NCBI GenBank assembly: GCA_018265835.1
Contig: JABLYK010000018.1
Span: 1 to 42,174 of the forward strand
Length of the DNA: 42,174 nt
Reading direction: 5' to 3'
Source of the DNA: Oscillospiraceae bacterium
GTDB lineage: Bacteria > Bacillota > Clostridia > Oscillospirales > Oscillospiraceae
Shown: positions 22,387 through 30,843 of the stretch, one piece after another
How the letters are laid out: the number at the start of each line of letters is the position of its first letter
How positions within the stretch are numbered: the stretch's first letter is position 1
Program-made: the position numbers and the translations under genes
Notes under the pieces: model-generated
What the model was told of the DNA's origin: nothing
Seen by the model: the letters and a program-made list of their open reading frames with translations, nothing else
The model's database searches: none

Positions 22387-23421
22387 ATGTCTATCACGAG
22401 GCAAAAGCGGGAAGAGATCAAGCGTTATCTTCTGAAGCATATCAGCCAGCAGGATCGGGACTATATTGCAAAAACGCAGGACGCCTATGGCATTTCCAAA
22501 ACGACGGCTTACAACTACGTGCGTCAGCTTGCCGCGTGTGGTGCGATTCAGGTATGTGCGGACGGGATCTTTCCATATCAACTGGCCGCAACAAATCACC
22601 ATTTTATCTATCATACTGCCGATCAGCTGGAAGAAGACCGCATTTTTGACCGCGATATTGCGCCGTTGCTCCAGAATCTCGATCGCAATGTGTTTGACAT
22701 CTGGCGCTATTCGTTTACGGAAATGATGAACAACGCCATCGAGCATGCGCAAGCGGAAAGCATCGGCTGCAATGTGGTGCAAACCGCCTTGTTTACGGAT
22801 ATTATGATTATGGATGACGGCGTCGGCATTTTCAGTAAGATTCGCAACTATTGTGAGCGCTCCCTCGGTACTTCCATTACGCTGGATGAAGCTGTTGCAA
22901 CGCTGTTTGCCGGGAAATTTACGACGGATCAATCCCGGCATTCCGGCGAGGGTATTTTCTTCACGTCCCGCGCGGTAGATGAATTTTTCATTTTATCCGA
23001 GGGGAAAATATTTGCACATGACGTTTTTTCAGAAGGAATGGTTCCGGACAATGACCCAGCGTTTCGCCGAGGTACGGTCGTCGTGATGCGGCAGGAAGAT
23101 ATTTCGAATAAGGATTTGAAAGAAATTATGGATCTATACTCTGACAGCGATCGCGGCTTTTTCAAAACGCAGCTTCCGGTTGCGCACATTTTCCCGAACC
23201 GTTACCCGGTCTCCCGCTCGGAGGCGCGGCGGCTCGGGGCGATGATTTCGAAATTTGAGGAAGTATCGCTCGACTTCTCCGGCGTGGAACGCATCGGTCA
23301 GGGCTTCGCGCATGAGCTGTTCGTTGTTTTTCCTGCGCACAACCCGAAGATTCAGCTTGCAACCACAAACGCCTGCCCGGAGGTGCAGGGCATGATCAAC
23401 CGAGTCATCCACACGGTATAA
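22387..23421 (+). CDS. HTH - GHKL ATPase - DUF4325 (STAS-like) regulator
   Basis: A 344-residue soluble protein. An N-terminal DNA-binding-like helix-turn-helix lies at about residues 20-52 (YGISKTTAYNYVRQL). A histidine-kinase-type ATPase follows without a phospho-acceptor His: N-box EMMNNAIEHA at 112-121, G1 MDDGVGIF at 142-149, and SGEGIFF at 186-192. The C-terminal part (about 272-335, SLDFSGVERIGQGFAHELF) is a DUF4325 domain, related to STAS anti-sigma antagonists. The combination resembles an anti-sigma/anti-anti-sigma switch in one chain. Third-codon GC is lower than in its neighbours, and it has its own promoter and terminator, suggesting acquisition. Biological role unknown. Confidence 0.87.
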   Translation: MSITRQKREEIKRYLLKHISQQDRDYIAKTQDAYGISKTTAYNYVRQLAACGAIQVCADGIFPYQLAATNHHFIYHTADQLEEDRIFDRDIAPLLQNLDRNVFDIWRYSFTEMMNNAIEHAQAESIGCNVVQTALFTDIMIMDDGVGIFSKIRNYCERSLGTSITLDEAVATLFAGKFTTDQSRHSGEGIFFTSRAVDEFFILSEGKIFAHDVFSEGMVPDNDPAFRRGTVVVMRQEDISNKDLKEIMDLYSDSDRGFFKTQLPVAHIFPNRYPVSRSEARRLGAMISKFEEVSLDFSGVERIGQGFAHELFVVFPAHNPKIQLATTNACPEVQGMINRVIHTV

Positions 23422-23453
23422 AAACTACTCCGCCCAGCCGGGCGGAGTAGTTT
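23422..23453 (+). terminator. Terminator of the GHKL-DUF4325 gene
   Basis: AAACTACTCCGCCC-AGCC-GGGCGGAGTAGTTT, starting at the stop codon. The loop and inner stem (CCGCCCAGCCGGGCGG) resemble those of the preceding gene's terminator. Confidence 0.9.
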
Positions 23454-23469
23454 ATGAATGCAATTATAA

Positions 23470-23581
23470 GTTATGTCAACTTAAGGGCGAGGTATATCAA
23501 GAATATTTACTGAAGATAAGAGCTTAGACTGCTAACGTTCAAAGCGACACTATAAAATTATGTAAACAACATTATGTAAAC
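23470..23581. repeat. Cluster of three XerD-arm-like motifs
   Basis: GTTATGTCAAC at 23470-23480, ATTATGTAAAC at 23557-23567 and ATTATGTAAAC at 23571-23581, all in one orientation, the last two starting 14 bases apart. They match the XerD-binding arm (TTATGTAAACT) of Bacillus-type dif. No convincing XerC arm is seen at the expected spacing. Confidence 0.6.
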
Positions 23582-23596
23582 TAAAAACGCAAAACA

Positions 23597-23625
23597 GCAG
23601 CGCCGGCTCGATTGGGCCGGCGCTG
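23597..23625 (-). terminator. Terminator of the dnaD-dnaC-DUF2804 unit
   Basis: CAGCGCCGGC with its complement, followed on the minus strand by CTGTTTTGCGTTTTTA; about 10 bases past the DUF2804 stop. Confidence 0.75.
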
Positions 23626-23633
23626 GTTCGATC

Positions 23634-24677
23634 TTACCACTTATTGATGACCTTTTCGGCAAACCCCGGGAGGTCTTTCACCTCCAGCACGGTGCCGTCG
23701 TCCAGGACGGCTTTGCCGGTGAAGCGGCCGAAGACCTGATGCTGGTCGGACTTGATGAGCTTCACATCCGTGCAGCTTGCGCGGTCGAGCACGGGCTGAT
23801 ACTGCATCTCAAACCGGCCGTCGTCGCTCGTGAATGTCCACGGCTGCAGGTAGTCCGGCGTGCGTTTGCCGCCGTCGCCGGGGATGTGGAACGTGACCTG
23901 ACTGAGCTTGTGCGCCCTGCCCTTGTAAAACAGCATGTTTTCCGACGCGGCGCTCGTGTCGCCGAAGCCGTAGCCGATGTTGAAGCCGAACGGCTCGCCG
24001 TCCACGAGGCCGGAGGCGCTGCCCCAGTACCACGTGTTCTCATACGTCCACACGCCGCGCCCCCAGTCGAGCACGGCGAAGCTGTCCGCCGGGTCGAAGG
24101 TGTAGGTGCGGTTGTGGTAGCCGTAGGTGACAAAGCCGCTCGCGCGCATACAGTTGATCTTCTGGTTGTAGTAAAAGTGCCTGTCCTTTTGGAAGGGCGT
24201 GGCGATGACCATGGACTCCTCCGGGATACCGGTCAGCTCCACCTTCGCGTAGAGCGAACCCTCCGGGCCGAAGTTCTGCATCTGCGCGATAAGAATGCGT
24301 TTATCGCCCTCGTTTTTGAACAGGATGTTGTACTTTTTGCCGCCACTCTGCACATCGCCTCGCTCGCTCGTTTCGGGAAGCCCCACCTTGCCCATCGGGA
24401 ATGCCGACATCGGGCTTTTCGTGATCTCCCACCCCTCGTCGAGATTCAGCAGGGAGATGGAGTCCAGCCCCATATAGCTGTTGTCCGCAATCGTGAGCGC
24501 AAGGGCGAAGCGCCCGTTGTTCACGCAGTAGTAGTCCCACTCCTTGATGCGCAGGGGATTGGCCCGGATGTCCGCCCGGCGGTAGACGGGCAGCAGCCGC
24601 TTGGCGTAGCCCGGCTCGGTCAGATTGCCGCGCTCGTCCAGCAGCGGGCGGCGCTCGGTGATCTCATGCTGGTTCAT
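23634..24677 (-). CDS. DUF2804 domain-containing protein
   Basis: A 347-residue protein matching DUF2804 (PF10974) over its full length. Recognisable segments include EWDYYCVNNGRFALALTIADNSYMGL, WGRGVWTYENTWYWGSASG and FGFNIGYGFGDTSAASENMLFY. It is rich in aromatic residues and beta strands with no signal peptide; the fold looks lipocalin/hydroxyneurosporene-synthase-like, but the function is unknown. It overlaps the dnaC-like gene by 4 bases (ATGA), an odd coupling to replication loaders that may be incidental. Confidence 0.87.
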   Translation of the reverse strand: MNQHEITERRPLLDERGNLTEPGYAKRLLPVYRRADIRANPLRIKEWDYYCVNNGRFALALTIADNSYMGLDSISLLNLDEGWEITKSPMSAFPMGKVGLPETSERGDVQSGGKKYNILFKNEGDKRILIAQMQNFGPEGSLYAKVELTGIPEESMVIATPFQKDRHFYYNQKINCMRASGFVTYGYHNRTYTFDPADSFAVLDWGRGVWTYENTWYWGSASGLVDGEPFGFNIGYGFGDTSAASENMLFYKGRAHKLSQVTFHIPGDGGKRTPDYLQPWTFTSDDGRFEMQYQPVLDRASCTDVKLIKSDQHQVFGRFTGKAVLDDGTVLEVKDLPGFAEKVINKW

Positions 24678-25666
24678 AGTCCGCGCTCCTTTCGTACCTG
24701 CCGGATGTCCCGCCCCGCGAACGGGAGCGCCTGATATTCGCCCTCCATGCGGGAGAGGATCTGCGGCGTGTAATTTCGGTGCAGCTCAACATCGGAGCAA
24801 TTGGTGCTGATGATGGTGGTCTTGCCGCGCGTGAGGCGGGTGTTGATGAGCATATACAGTGCGCTCACGGAGTAGGGCGAGATCATCTCGGTGCCGAGAT
24901 CGTCGAGGATCATCAGGTCGCAGCCGAGATACTGCTCCACGCGCGCGGCGGCCTGTTCGCCCTCTGGCGACAGGCGCTGGAACTTCGCCGTCTCGAACGC
25001 GCCGAGCGCAGCGCCGGCGGACTCATATGCCACCGAGTAGCCCCGCGCCGACACCACCCGCGCGATGCACGCCGAGAGAAACGTTTTGCCCAGCCCTGTG
25101 CCGCCCTGCAGCAGCAGGTTCGGCGAGCCCGGCTCAAAATCCTCCGCAAACGCGCGGCAGAACGCGAACGTCTGCGCCATCTGCTTGCGCGGGGAATCGC
25201 CCGGCGCGTCGTCGTAGAGCGTGAGGTCGAACCGCTCGAACGACTCGCCCTCCGATTGCAGCAGACTGCTGAGGTCGGCGGTCACCTCCGCGTTGTAGAG
25301 CTTCATCAGGCAGCGGCACGGCTGACCGCGCAGATATCCGGTGTCCCGGCAGTCCGGGCAGGTGAAAATTTCGTCCGTGTAGTCGATGGGCAGCCCGTAT
25401 GCGGTCAGCAGCTCCGCGCGCTGCGCCTGCAGGTCGAGATTCTCCCGCTCCAGAGCGCGCAGCTCGTCCGTGGGGTCGCTGCCGTGGCGCATCGTCAGCC
25501 CCAGCAGCTCGATCATCTGCGCGCGCAGCGTGCCGTCAATGTCGCGCAGTCCGGGCACGCGGGCGTAGGCGTCAGTCTCACGGCGCTGCCGCTCCTGCGC
25601 ATTGGCGGTTCTGCGCTGCTCTAATTTTTCCCGCGCGCGTGAAAGGTATTTTCCGTCGAGCGCCAT
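24674..25666 (-). CDS. dnaC: Replicative helicase loader, DnaC/DnaI-like ATPase
   Basis: A 330-residue AAA+ ATPase that helps load DnaB/DnaC helicase. An N-terminal coiled-coil region (residues about 10-90) is followed by a zinc-binding Cys cluster CPDC-x10-CRC (103, 106, 117, 119). The ATPase domain has Walker A GGTGLGKT at 188-195, Walker B DLMILDDLG, and sensor-1 TTIISTN. This order (helical, Zn, AAA+) is that of the DnaI/YqaM-type loader. The ATG at 25666 follows GGAG; an alternative GTG three codons earlier lacks a spaced ribosome site. It overlaps the dnaD-like stop. Confidence 0.93.
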   Translation of the reverse strand: MALDGKYLSRAREKLEQRRTANAQERQRRETDAYARVPGLRDIDGTLRAQMIELLGLTMRHGSDPTDELRALERENLDLQAQRAELLTAYGLPIDYTDEIFTCPDCRDTGYLRGQPCRCLMKLYNAEVTADLSSLLQSEGESFERFDLTLYDDAPGDSPRKQMAQTFAFCRAFAEDFEPGSPNLLLQGGTGLGKTFLSACIARVVSARGYSVAYESAGAALGAFETAKFQRLSPEGEQAAARVEQYLGCDLMILDDLGTEMISPYSVSALYMLINTRLTRGKTTIISTNCSDVELHRNYTPQILSRMEGEYQALPFAGRDIRQVRKERGL

Positions 25667-25671
25667 GGCGG

Positions 25672-26616
25672 TCACTCCTTCTTCCGTTTTTGTTTCATCT
25701 CGCGCAGCATCTGCTCGGCGCGCGCCAGATCATTGCGCGGTGTGCTGCCGGTCTGGACGGCTGCGGCGCCGCGCCGTGTGCCGCCGCGCGGGTCGCCCTG
25801 CGCGATTTCCTCCGGCGTGTGCAGCCCCTTCTGGTGCCAGCTAATGAGAATTTTGTTCATATACGGCCACTTGAGCGCGCCGGTGCTCACCACCGTGCGG
25901 TCATACGCCTCGGCGAGCGCACCGTCCGAAAAGCCCATGTCCAGCCAGCTCTCGATGTATTTGCGCTCCGTCGGCGTGGGTGCGCGCCCGCGCACCTGTA
26001 CGGTTTCCAGCGCCTGCGCCGCGCGTTCCTTGCGCTGCTGGCGGCGGGTGATGTAGGCCTTGACCTGCTCCGGCGTCAGCACCTCGTGCTGCGCCCAGAC
26101 GTAGGCCTCCTTTTCGATCATGCGCATCGTCGGCACGCGCCCCGGCCCGTTCTCCGCGCGGAATTCCTCGAACACGTAGGTCACAAGCTCCATCAGCACG
26201 TCGGCGGGGAAGCCGAGGTAGTCGTACATCCCCAGCAGCGTGCGCGTCTCCGGCGTGGTGAGCTTGCGCCCATAAAGCTGCTCGGCGTGCATCCGCACGC
26301 CCTGAAACGCGGCGTCCTCCTTCGAGCGGCGCACGAGGTCTTCCGCCGTGTACTGCGGCAGCTCGTCCGCCGGGGGCAGGGGCGCCGCTTTCCGCGCGGA
26401 GACGAGACCGAGCCGCTCGAGCTTTGCCATCACGCCGCGCAGCGCCTGCTCCGTCAGCCCGACGGTCTCGGCGGTCACGGCGCGCCCGCCGGCGCGCTGC
26501 AGCGCCAGATATACCAGCGCGCACGCCCCGTCCTTTTCCAGCAGCAGCTTGTCGATCTCCTCCGCCGGAAGCGACAGGCATACGGGCCGCGCCAGCGTGT
26601 ATTCGGCTTGTTCCAT
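25672..26616 (-). CDS. dnaD: DnaD-domain replication initiation protein
   Basis: A 314-residue protein. The N-terminal winged-helix-like part (CALVYLALQRAGGRAVTAETVGLTEQALRGVMAKLERLGLV) is followed by a DnaB/DnaD C-terminal domain. The latter shows YGRKLTTPETRTLLGMYDYLGFPADVLMELVTYV and the second-repeat KYIESWLDMGFSDGALAEAYDRTVV with KWPYMNKILISWHQKG, the YxxxIL-W motif of the family. It acts with DnaA and the helicase loader in Firmicutes primosome assembly. The stop overlaps the loader's start region. Confidence 0.93.
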   Translation of the reverse strand: MEQAEYTLARPVCLSLPAEEIDKLLLEKDGACALVYLALQRAGGRAVTAETVGLTEQALRGVMAKLERLGLVSARKAAPLPPADELPQYTAEDLVRRSKEDAAFQGVRMHAEQLYGRKLTTPETRTLLGMYDYLGFPADVLMELVTYVFEEFRAENGPGRVPTMRMIEKEAYVWAQHEVLTPEQVKAYITRRQQRKERAAQALETVQVRGRAPTPTERKYIESWLDMGFSDGALAEAYDRTVVSTGALKWPYMNKILISWHQKGLHTPEEIAQGDPRGGTRRGAAAVQTGSTPRNDLARAEQMLREMKQKRKKE

Positions 26617-26671
26617 CGTTTGATTCCTCAGGTTTCTCTTTTGTTCATAGTAGTTTTAAATTTACAGCGGT

Positions 26672-26721
26672 ATTATAGCATCAATTTTAACTTGTAGCAA
26701 TACCGGTCTGTGTGCTATAAT
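26672..26721. promoter_or_regulatory. Divergent overlapping promoters of dnaD and the U32 gene
   Basis: Minus strand: TTGCTA (26695-26700), 17-base spacer, TATAAT (26672-26677). Plus strand: TTGTAG (26692-26697), 18-base spacer, TGCTATAAT (TATAAT 26716-26721). The two -35 boxes overlap by three bases, so the promoters should compete. Confidence 0.7.
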
Positions 26722-26778
26722 GCATCCGTATAACTATCAGAAGTCAAAAAAGTGCAAACACTTGTCAGGAGTCAGTCT

Positions 26779-28866
26779 ATGCTCGAACTGCTATCTCCCG
26801 CCGGATCGCCGGATGCCGTGATTGCCGCGGTGCAAAACGGCGCCGACGCGGTTTACATGGGCTTTGGCGCGCACAACGCGCGCCGCAGCGCGGACAATTT
26901 CACAGAGGATGAGTTTGCAAAGGCGGTACGCTACTGCCACATCCGCGGCTGCAAGGTCTACGTCACGCTCAACACCCTTGTGGGCGACCGGGAGATGACG
27001 GCTGCCGCCGATCTGGCGCGCAAGGCGTCGGACTACGGCGCGGATGCGATTCTGGTGCAGGATCTCGGCCTGATGCGCGTGCTGCGCGAGGCCGTGCCGG
27101 ATATTCCGCTGCACGCGAGCACGCAGATGAGCATTCACAACCTTGCGGGCGTGGAGGCCGCCGCTGAAATGGGCTTCACCCGGGCGGTGCTGGCGCGGGA
27201 GCTTTCGCTCGACCAGATTCGTGCGATTTCCAGACACGCGAGCATCGAGACGGAGGTGTTCGTGCATGGCGCACTGTGCTTCTGCCACTCCGGCCAGTGC
27301 TACATGAGCGCGCTGATCGGCCGGCGCAGCGGCAACCGCGGCGCATGCGCGCAGCCGTGCCGTATGCAGTACAGCATGGGCGGACGCATGGACGAGTATC
27401 CCCTCAGCCTGCGGGACAACTGCTTTGTGGATTATCTCCGCCAGCTCGAGGACGCGGGCGTCGCCTGCGCGAAGATCGAAGGGCGCATGAAGCGCCCCGA
27501 ATACGTCGCCGTGGTGACGGATGTGTACGCCCGGTGCATCCGCGAGCGGCGCACACCCACCCCGGCGGAGCAGGAAAAGCTGGAGCTGGCCTTTTCCCGC
27601 CAGGGCTTCACGCAGGGCTACCTGCTGGGGCAGAAGGGACCGGACATGCTCGGAAAGCGCGCGGAGAACGACCGCGCGGCGGAAAAGATGTTCTCCGCCG
27701 CCCGCAAGGCCTACGCCGAGGGCGAAATGCGCCGCGTGCCCGTGAAGTTTTATGTCATGGCGCGGCAGGGCGAGCCGGTCATGGCCGCCGTGGAGGACCC
27801 CGAAAAGCACCGCGCCGTGCTGGCCGGCCCCGTGCCGGAGCGCGCCGAGCGTGCCGCCATGAGCGAGCAGAGCCTTGCCGGGCAATTTGCCAAGACGGGG
27901 GGCACCCCGTATTACAGCGCCGGCACCGAGTGCCGCATCGACCCCGATCTCTATCTCCCGGCGAGCGCGATCAACGACCTGCGCCGCCGCCTCATCACGG
28001 GGCTGAAGGAGGCGCGCGCCGCGCTGCCGGAGCGCCGGAGCCTGCCGGTTCCACCCCTGCCGCAGGGGAAAAATTACTACTCTGACCCCGCGCGCATCTA
28101 TCAGGTGCTCTCCGCCGAGCAGATGACGCCGGAGCTGGCTGCGCTCAAGCCGAACTATCTCTATGTCCCGGTGGAGGTGCTTGGCGAAGCGCCGGAGCGC
28201 ATCGAGCCGTTTGCGGCGCAGGGCACGCAGATCGTTGCGGTGCTGCCGCGCGTGGTGACGGACGATCAGGCGGAGGAGCTGGACGGGCTGCTGCGCACCG
28301 CGCGCGGGCACGGCGTACAGCAGGCGCTCGTCGGCAACATGGGGCACATTTTCTACGCCCGCCGCGCCGGGATGCAGCTTCGCGGCGATTTCGGGCTGAA
28401 CGTGTTCAACTCCTACACGGAGGAGCTGCTGCGTCAGGCGGGGTTTCTGTCTGTCACGGCGTCGTTTGAGCTGCGCATGGCGCAGATCCGCGATCTCGCC
28501 AAGGCGGTGGACACGGAGATGCTCGTCTATGGCCGCCTGCCGTGCATGATTACCGAGCAGTGCGTCATCCGCAACAGCGCGGGGCGCTGCAACTGCCACA
28601 TTCAAAACAACCTGACGGACCGGCGCGGCTCGGCGTTTCCCGTTGTGCGCGCGTTCGGCTGCCGCAATGTGATCTACAACGCGCATAAGCTCTATCTTGC
28701 GGACAAGCGCGAGGACTATGAGTCCGCCGGGCTTTGGGGCGTGCGCCTGCTGTTTACGACGGAGACGCCGCGCGAGTGCGTGGAGGTCGCCAAAAGCTAC
28801 CTGGGGCTTACGGATTACCGCCCGAACGGGTTGACCCGCGGCCTGTATTATAGAGGAGTCGAATAA
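26779..28866 (+). CDS. U32 family peptidase / RlhA-like RNA hydroxylase family
   Basis: A 695-residue two-part protein. The TIM-barrel-like N-terminus starts LELLSPAGSPDAVIAAVQNGADAVYMG, and the U32 signature EVFVHGALCFCHSGQCYMS precedes further Cys in GNRGACAQPCR. The second part includes the Cys set (CMITEQCVIRN, CNCHIQNN) near the C-terminus and a DUF3656-like middle. Family members include collagenase-type PrtC annotations, and RlhA, which hydroxylates C2501 of 23S rRNA through prephenate metabolism. The RNA-modifying role is the better-supported one. ATG at 26779 after AGGAG; the upstream GTG is rejected. maf follows after 4 bases. Confidence 0.92.
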   Translation: MLELLSPAGSPDAVIAAVQNGADAVYMGFGAHNARRSADNFTEDEFAKAVRYCHIRGCKVYVTLNTLVGDREMTAAADLARKASDYGADAILVQDLGLMRVLREAVPDIPLHASTQMSIHNLAGVEAAAEMGFTRAVLARELSLDQIRAISRHASIETEVFVHGALCFCHSGQCYMSALIGRRSGNRGACAQPCRMQYSMGGRMDEYPLSLRDNCFVDYLRQLEDAGVACAKIEGRMKRPEYVAVVTDVYARCIRERRTPTPAEQEKLELAFSRQGFTQGYLLGQKGPDMLGKRAENDRAAEKMFSAARKAYAEGEMRRVPVKFYVMARQGEPVMAAVEDPEKHRAVLAGPVPERAERAAMSEQSLAGQFAKTGGTPYYSAGTECRIDPDLYLPASAINDLRRRLITGLKEARAALPERRSLPVPPLPQGKNYYSDPARIYQVLSAEQMTPELAALKPNYLYVPVEVLGEAPERIEPFAAQGTQIVAVLPRVVTDDQAEELDGLLRTARGHGVQQALVGNMGHIFYARRAGMQLRGDFGLNVFNSYTEELLRQAGFLSVTASFELRMAQIRDLAKAVDTEMLVYGRLPCMITEQCVIRNSAGRCNCHIQNNLTDRRGSAFPVVRAFGCRNVIYNAHKLYLADKREDYESAGLWGVRLLFTTETPRECVEVAKSYLGLTDYRPNGLTRGLYYRGVE

Positions 28867-28870
28867 CACC

Positions 28871-29443
28871 TTGAACATTGTTCTTGCATCTGGCTCGCCG
28901 CGGCGGCGGGAGCTGCTGGAAATGCTGAAAGTCAGCCCGATGAAGATCATTCCCGCCACCGGCGAGGAGCGCCCCGCGCCCGGCCTTGGGCCGGAAGAGA
29001 CCGTCGCGGCGCTCTCGCGCCAGAAGGCCGGCGAGGTTGCGGCGAAATGCGCGCCGGAGGACGTCATTATCGCGGCGGACACGATCGTGTGGTTTGACGG
29101 GGAAATTCTCGGCAAGCCGAAGGATCACGACGACGCGGTGCGAATGCTCTCCGCCCTCTCCGGGAACGAGCATACCGTGTTCACCGGCGTCACTGTGTCG
29201 CGCGGCGCGGAAACATCCACGGAGGTGGAAGCGTCCAAAGTGCGGTTCCGCGCGCTCTCCGCGCGTGAAATCGAAGCCTACATCGCCACCGGCGAGCCGA
29301 TGGACAAGGCCGGCGCTTACGGCGCGCAGGGCCGCGCCGCCGTGTTCGTCGAGGGCATCACGGGGGACTTTTTCAACGTCATGGGCCTGCCGCTGTGCAG
29401 ACTTGGGAAAATGCTTGCAAAGCTGGGAGTCGAGCTCATTTGA
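28871..29443 (+). CDS. maf: Maf-type nucleoside triphosphate pyrophosphatase
   Basis: A 190-residue housecleaning enzyme that hydrolyses non-canonical or dTTP/UTP-type nucleotides to monophosphates. Conserved ends: LASGSPRRRELL at the N-terminus, then ADTIVWFDGEILGKPKDHDDAVRMLSALSGNEHTVFTGV, and ATGEPMDKAGAYGAQGRAAVFVEGITGDFFNVMGLPL. Start is TTG at 28871 with AGGAG about 12 bases before it. It is next to mreC, the usual position in Firmicutes rod-shape loci. Its last bases overlap the mreC start. Confidence 0.96.
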   Translation: MNIVLASGSPRRRELLEMLKVSPMKIIPATGEERPAPGLGPEETVAALSRQKAGEVAAKCAPEDVIIAADTIVWFDGEILGKPKDHDDAVRMLSALSGNEHTVFTGVTVSRGAETSTEVEASKVRFRALSAREIEAYIATGEPMDKAGAYGAQGRAAVFVEGITGDFFNVMGLPLCRLGKMLAKLGVELI

Positions 29444-30288
29444 ACTGGAAAACATTTTTAAAGAAAAAAGGCGTCCGCATCGGCGCGCTCGTGCTGGTCG
29501 TGGTACTCATTGCCGCGGTCATCATGGGGAGCCTTGGCGGCCGGGCCGGATTTTTGACGAATCTGGACGGCGCGCTGCGCGAGCCGTTCCAGCAGGCCGC
29601 GGCCACGACCGCGAGCTGGCTGGAGAGCATTTATGGCTACATCTATAAATATGACCAGCTCGCCGCAGAGAACGAGGAGCTGAAAAACCAGCTCGCCGCC
29701 GCGCAGGCGGAAGCCCGCGAGGGGCGCGAGGCCACGGAGGAAAACGAGCGGCTGCGCACGCTGCTGGAGTTCAAGCAGCGCCACACGGACTTTGCGCTGG
29801 AATCGGCCAAGGTTGTGTCCTACAGCGCGTCCAACTGGTCGTCGATCATGACCATCAGCAAGGGGTCGGACGCCGGTATCGAGGTGGGCGACAGCGTCAT
29901 GACCGAAAGCGGTGCGCTCGTGGGCCAGGTCATCGAGGTCGGCGGCAACTGGGCAACCGTCCGCTCCGTCATCGACGTGGATATGAGCGTCGGCGGCTAC
30001 GTGTCGAACAGCGGCGCGACGGCCATGGTCGTGGGGGACTTCACCCTCATGCAGGAGGGCTGCGTGCGGCTCGGCTATCTCACCGAGGGCGTGAGCATTT
30101 TCTCCGGCGACACGGTGCTGACCTCCGGCAAGGGCGGCGCGTTCCCGGCGGGACTCGTCGTCGGCATGATAGAGGATGTGCGCACCGAGGCCGGCGGCCA
30201 GCAGGTCTATGGTGTGATCCGGCCTGCCTGCGATTTGAACGCGGTGGTGCAGGTGTTCGTCATTAAGGACTTTGAAGTGGTGGAGTGA
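29440..30288 (+). CDS. mreC: Rod shape-determining protein MreC
   Basis: A 282-residue elongasome protein. TTG start at 29440 (TTGA overlap with the maf stop), preceded by GGGAG. There is one transmembrane helix (about residues 15-31), a coiled coil (about 72-110, YDQLAAENEELKNQLAAAQAEA), then the two-domain beta-barrel core with YSASNWSSIMTISKGSDAGIEVGDSVM. It links the MreB filament to MreD and PBP2 outside the membrane. No mreB gene is in the window. Confidence 0.95.
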   Translation: MNWKTFLKKKGVRIGALVLVVVLIAAVIMGSLGGRAGFLTNLDGALREPFQQAAATTASWLESIYGYIYKYDQLAAENEELKNQLAAAQAEAREGREATEENERLRTLLEFKQRHTDFALESAKVVSYSASNWSSIMTISKGSDAGIEVGDSVMTESGALVGQVIEVGGNWATVRSVIDVDMSVGGYVSNSGATAMVVGDFTLMQEGCVRLGYLTEGVSIFSGDTVLTSGKGGAFPAGLVVGMIEDVRTEAGGQQVYGVIRPACDLNAVVQVFVIKDFEVVE

Positions 30289-30291
30289 GCC

Positions 30292-30807
30292 ATGTGGCGT
30301 GATCTGATCCGAAAAGAAAAGCTGCGCCACGTCGCGCTGTGCGCGCTGTATCTGGTCGTGACGCTCCTGCTGCAGAATACCGTTTTTGCACGCATCCGCG
30401 TGTTCGGTGTGCGCGCGATGTTCGTGCCTGCTGTGGTCGTCGCCGTCGCCATGTTCAACGGCAGCGTTCCAGGGGCGGTGTTTGGCCTGTTCGCGGGCTT
30501 CTTCTGCGACATGGGCTACCCGGAGAACACCGTGCTGTTCACGGCGCTGTTTCCCGTGCTCGGCTTCGGCGCGGGCATGTGCGCGGAATATCTCGTAAAC
30601 CGCGCGCTGCTGCCGTTTCTGAGCGTGAGCTTCGCCGCGTTTTTGCTCACGGCGTTTTGCCAGATGTTCCGGCTGTGGATTTTCCACGGCATGGCGTTCT
30701 GGCCGCTCATCGGCACGGCGCTGCTGCAGAGCCTCCTGTCTCTGCCGCTCGCCATTCCGTATTACTACATCAGCTGCGCCGCTGCCCGCCGCCGCGCGCA
30801 GCGCTGA
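30292..30807 (+). CDS. mreD: Rod shape-determining protein MreD
   Basis: A 171-residue integral membrane protein with five to six helices. Early LLLQNTVFARIRVFGVRAMFVPAVVVAVAMFNGSVPGAVFGLFAGFFCDM fits the MreD family (polar P-x-x-G-x-x-x-G-x-x-x-D). It lies 3 bases after mreC and ahead of the PBP2 gene, the standard order. Identity rests on this context as well as on sequence, since MreD is poorly conserved. Confidence 0.93.
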   Translation: MWRDLIRKEKLRHVALCALYLVVTLLLQNTVFARIRVFGVRAMFVPAVVVAVAMFNGSVPGAVFGLFAGFFCDMGYPENTVLFTALFPVLGFGAGMCAEYLVNRALLPFLSVSFAAFLLTAFCQMFRLWIFHGMAFWPLIGTALLQSLLSLPLAIPYYYISCAAARRRAQR

Positions 30808-30843
30808 CCGCTTTCGCTTTCCCCTGAAAGGACTAGAAAAACC

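Noticed and set aside
23597..23640. tRNA gene (GGTTCGATC-like T-loop sequence)
   Set aside because: The sequence is the arm of a terminator hairpin; no acceptor stem, D-arm or anticodon arm can be drawn around it.
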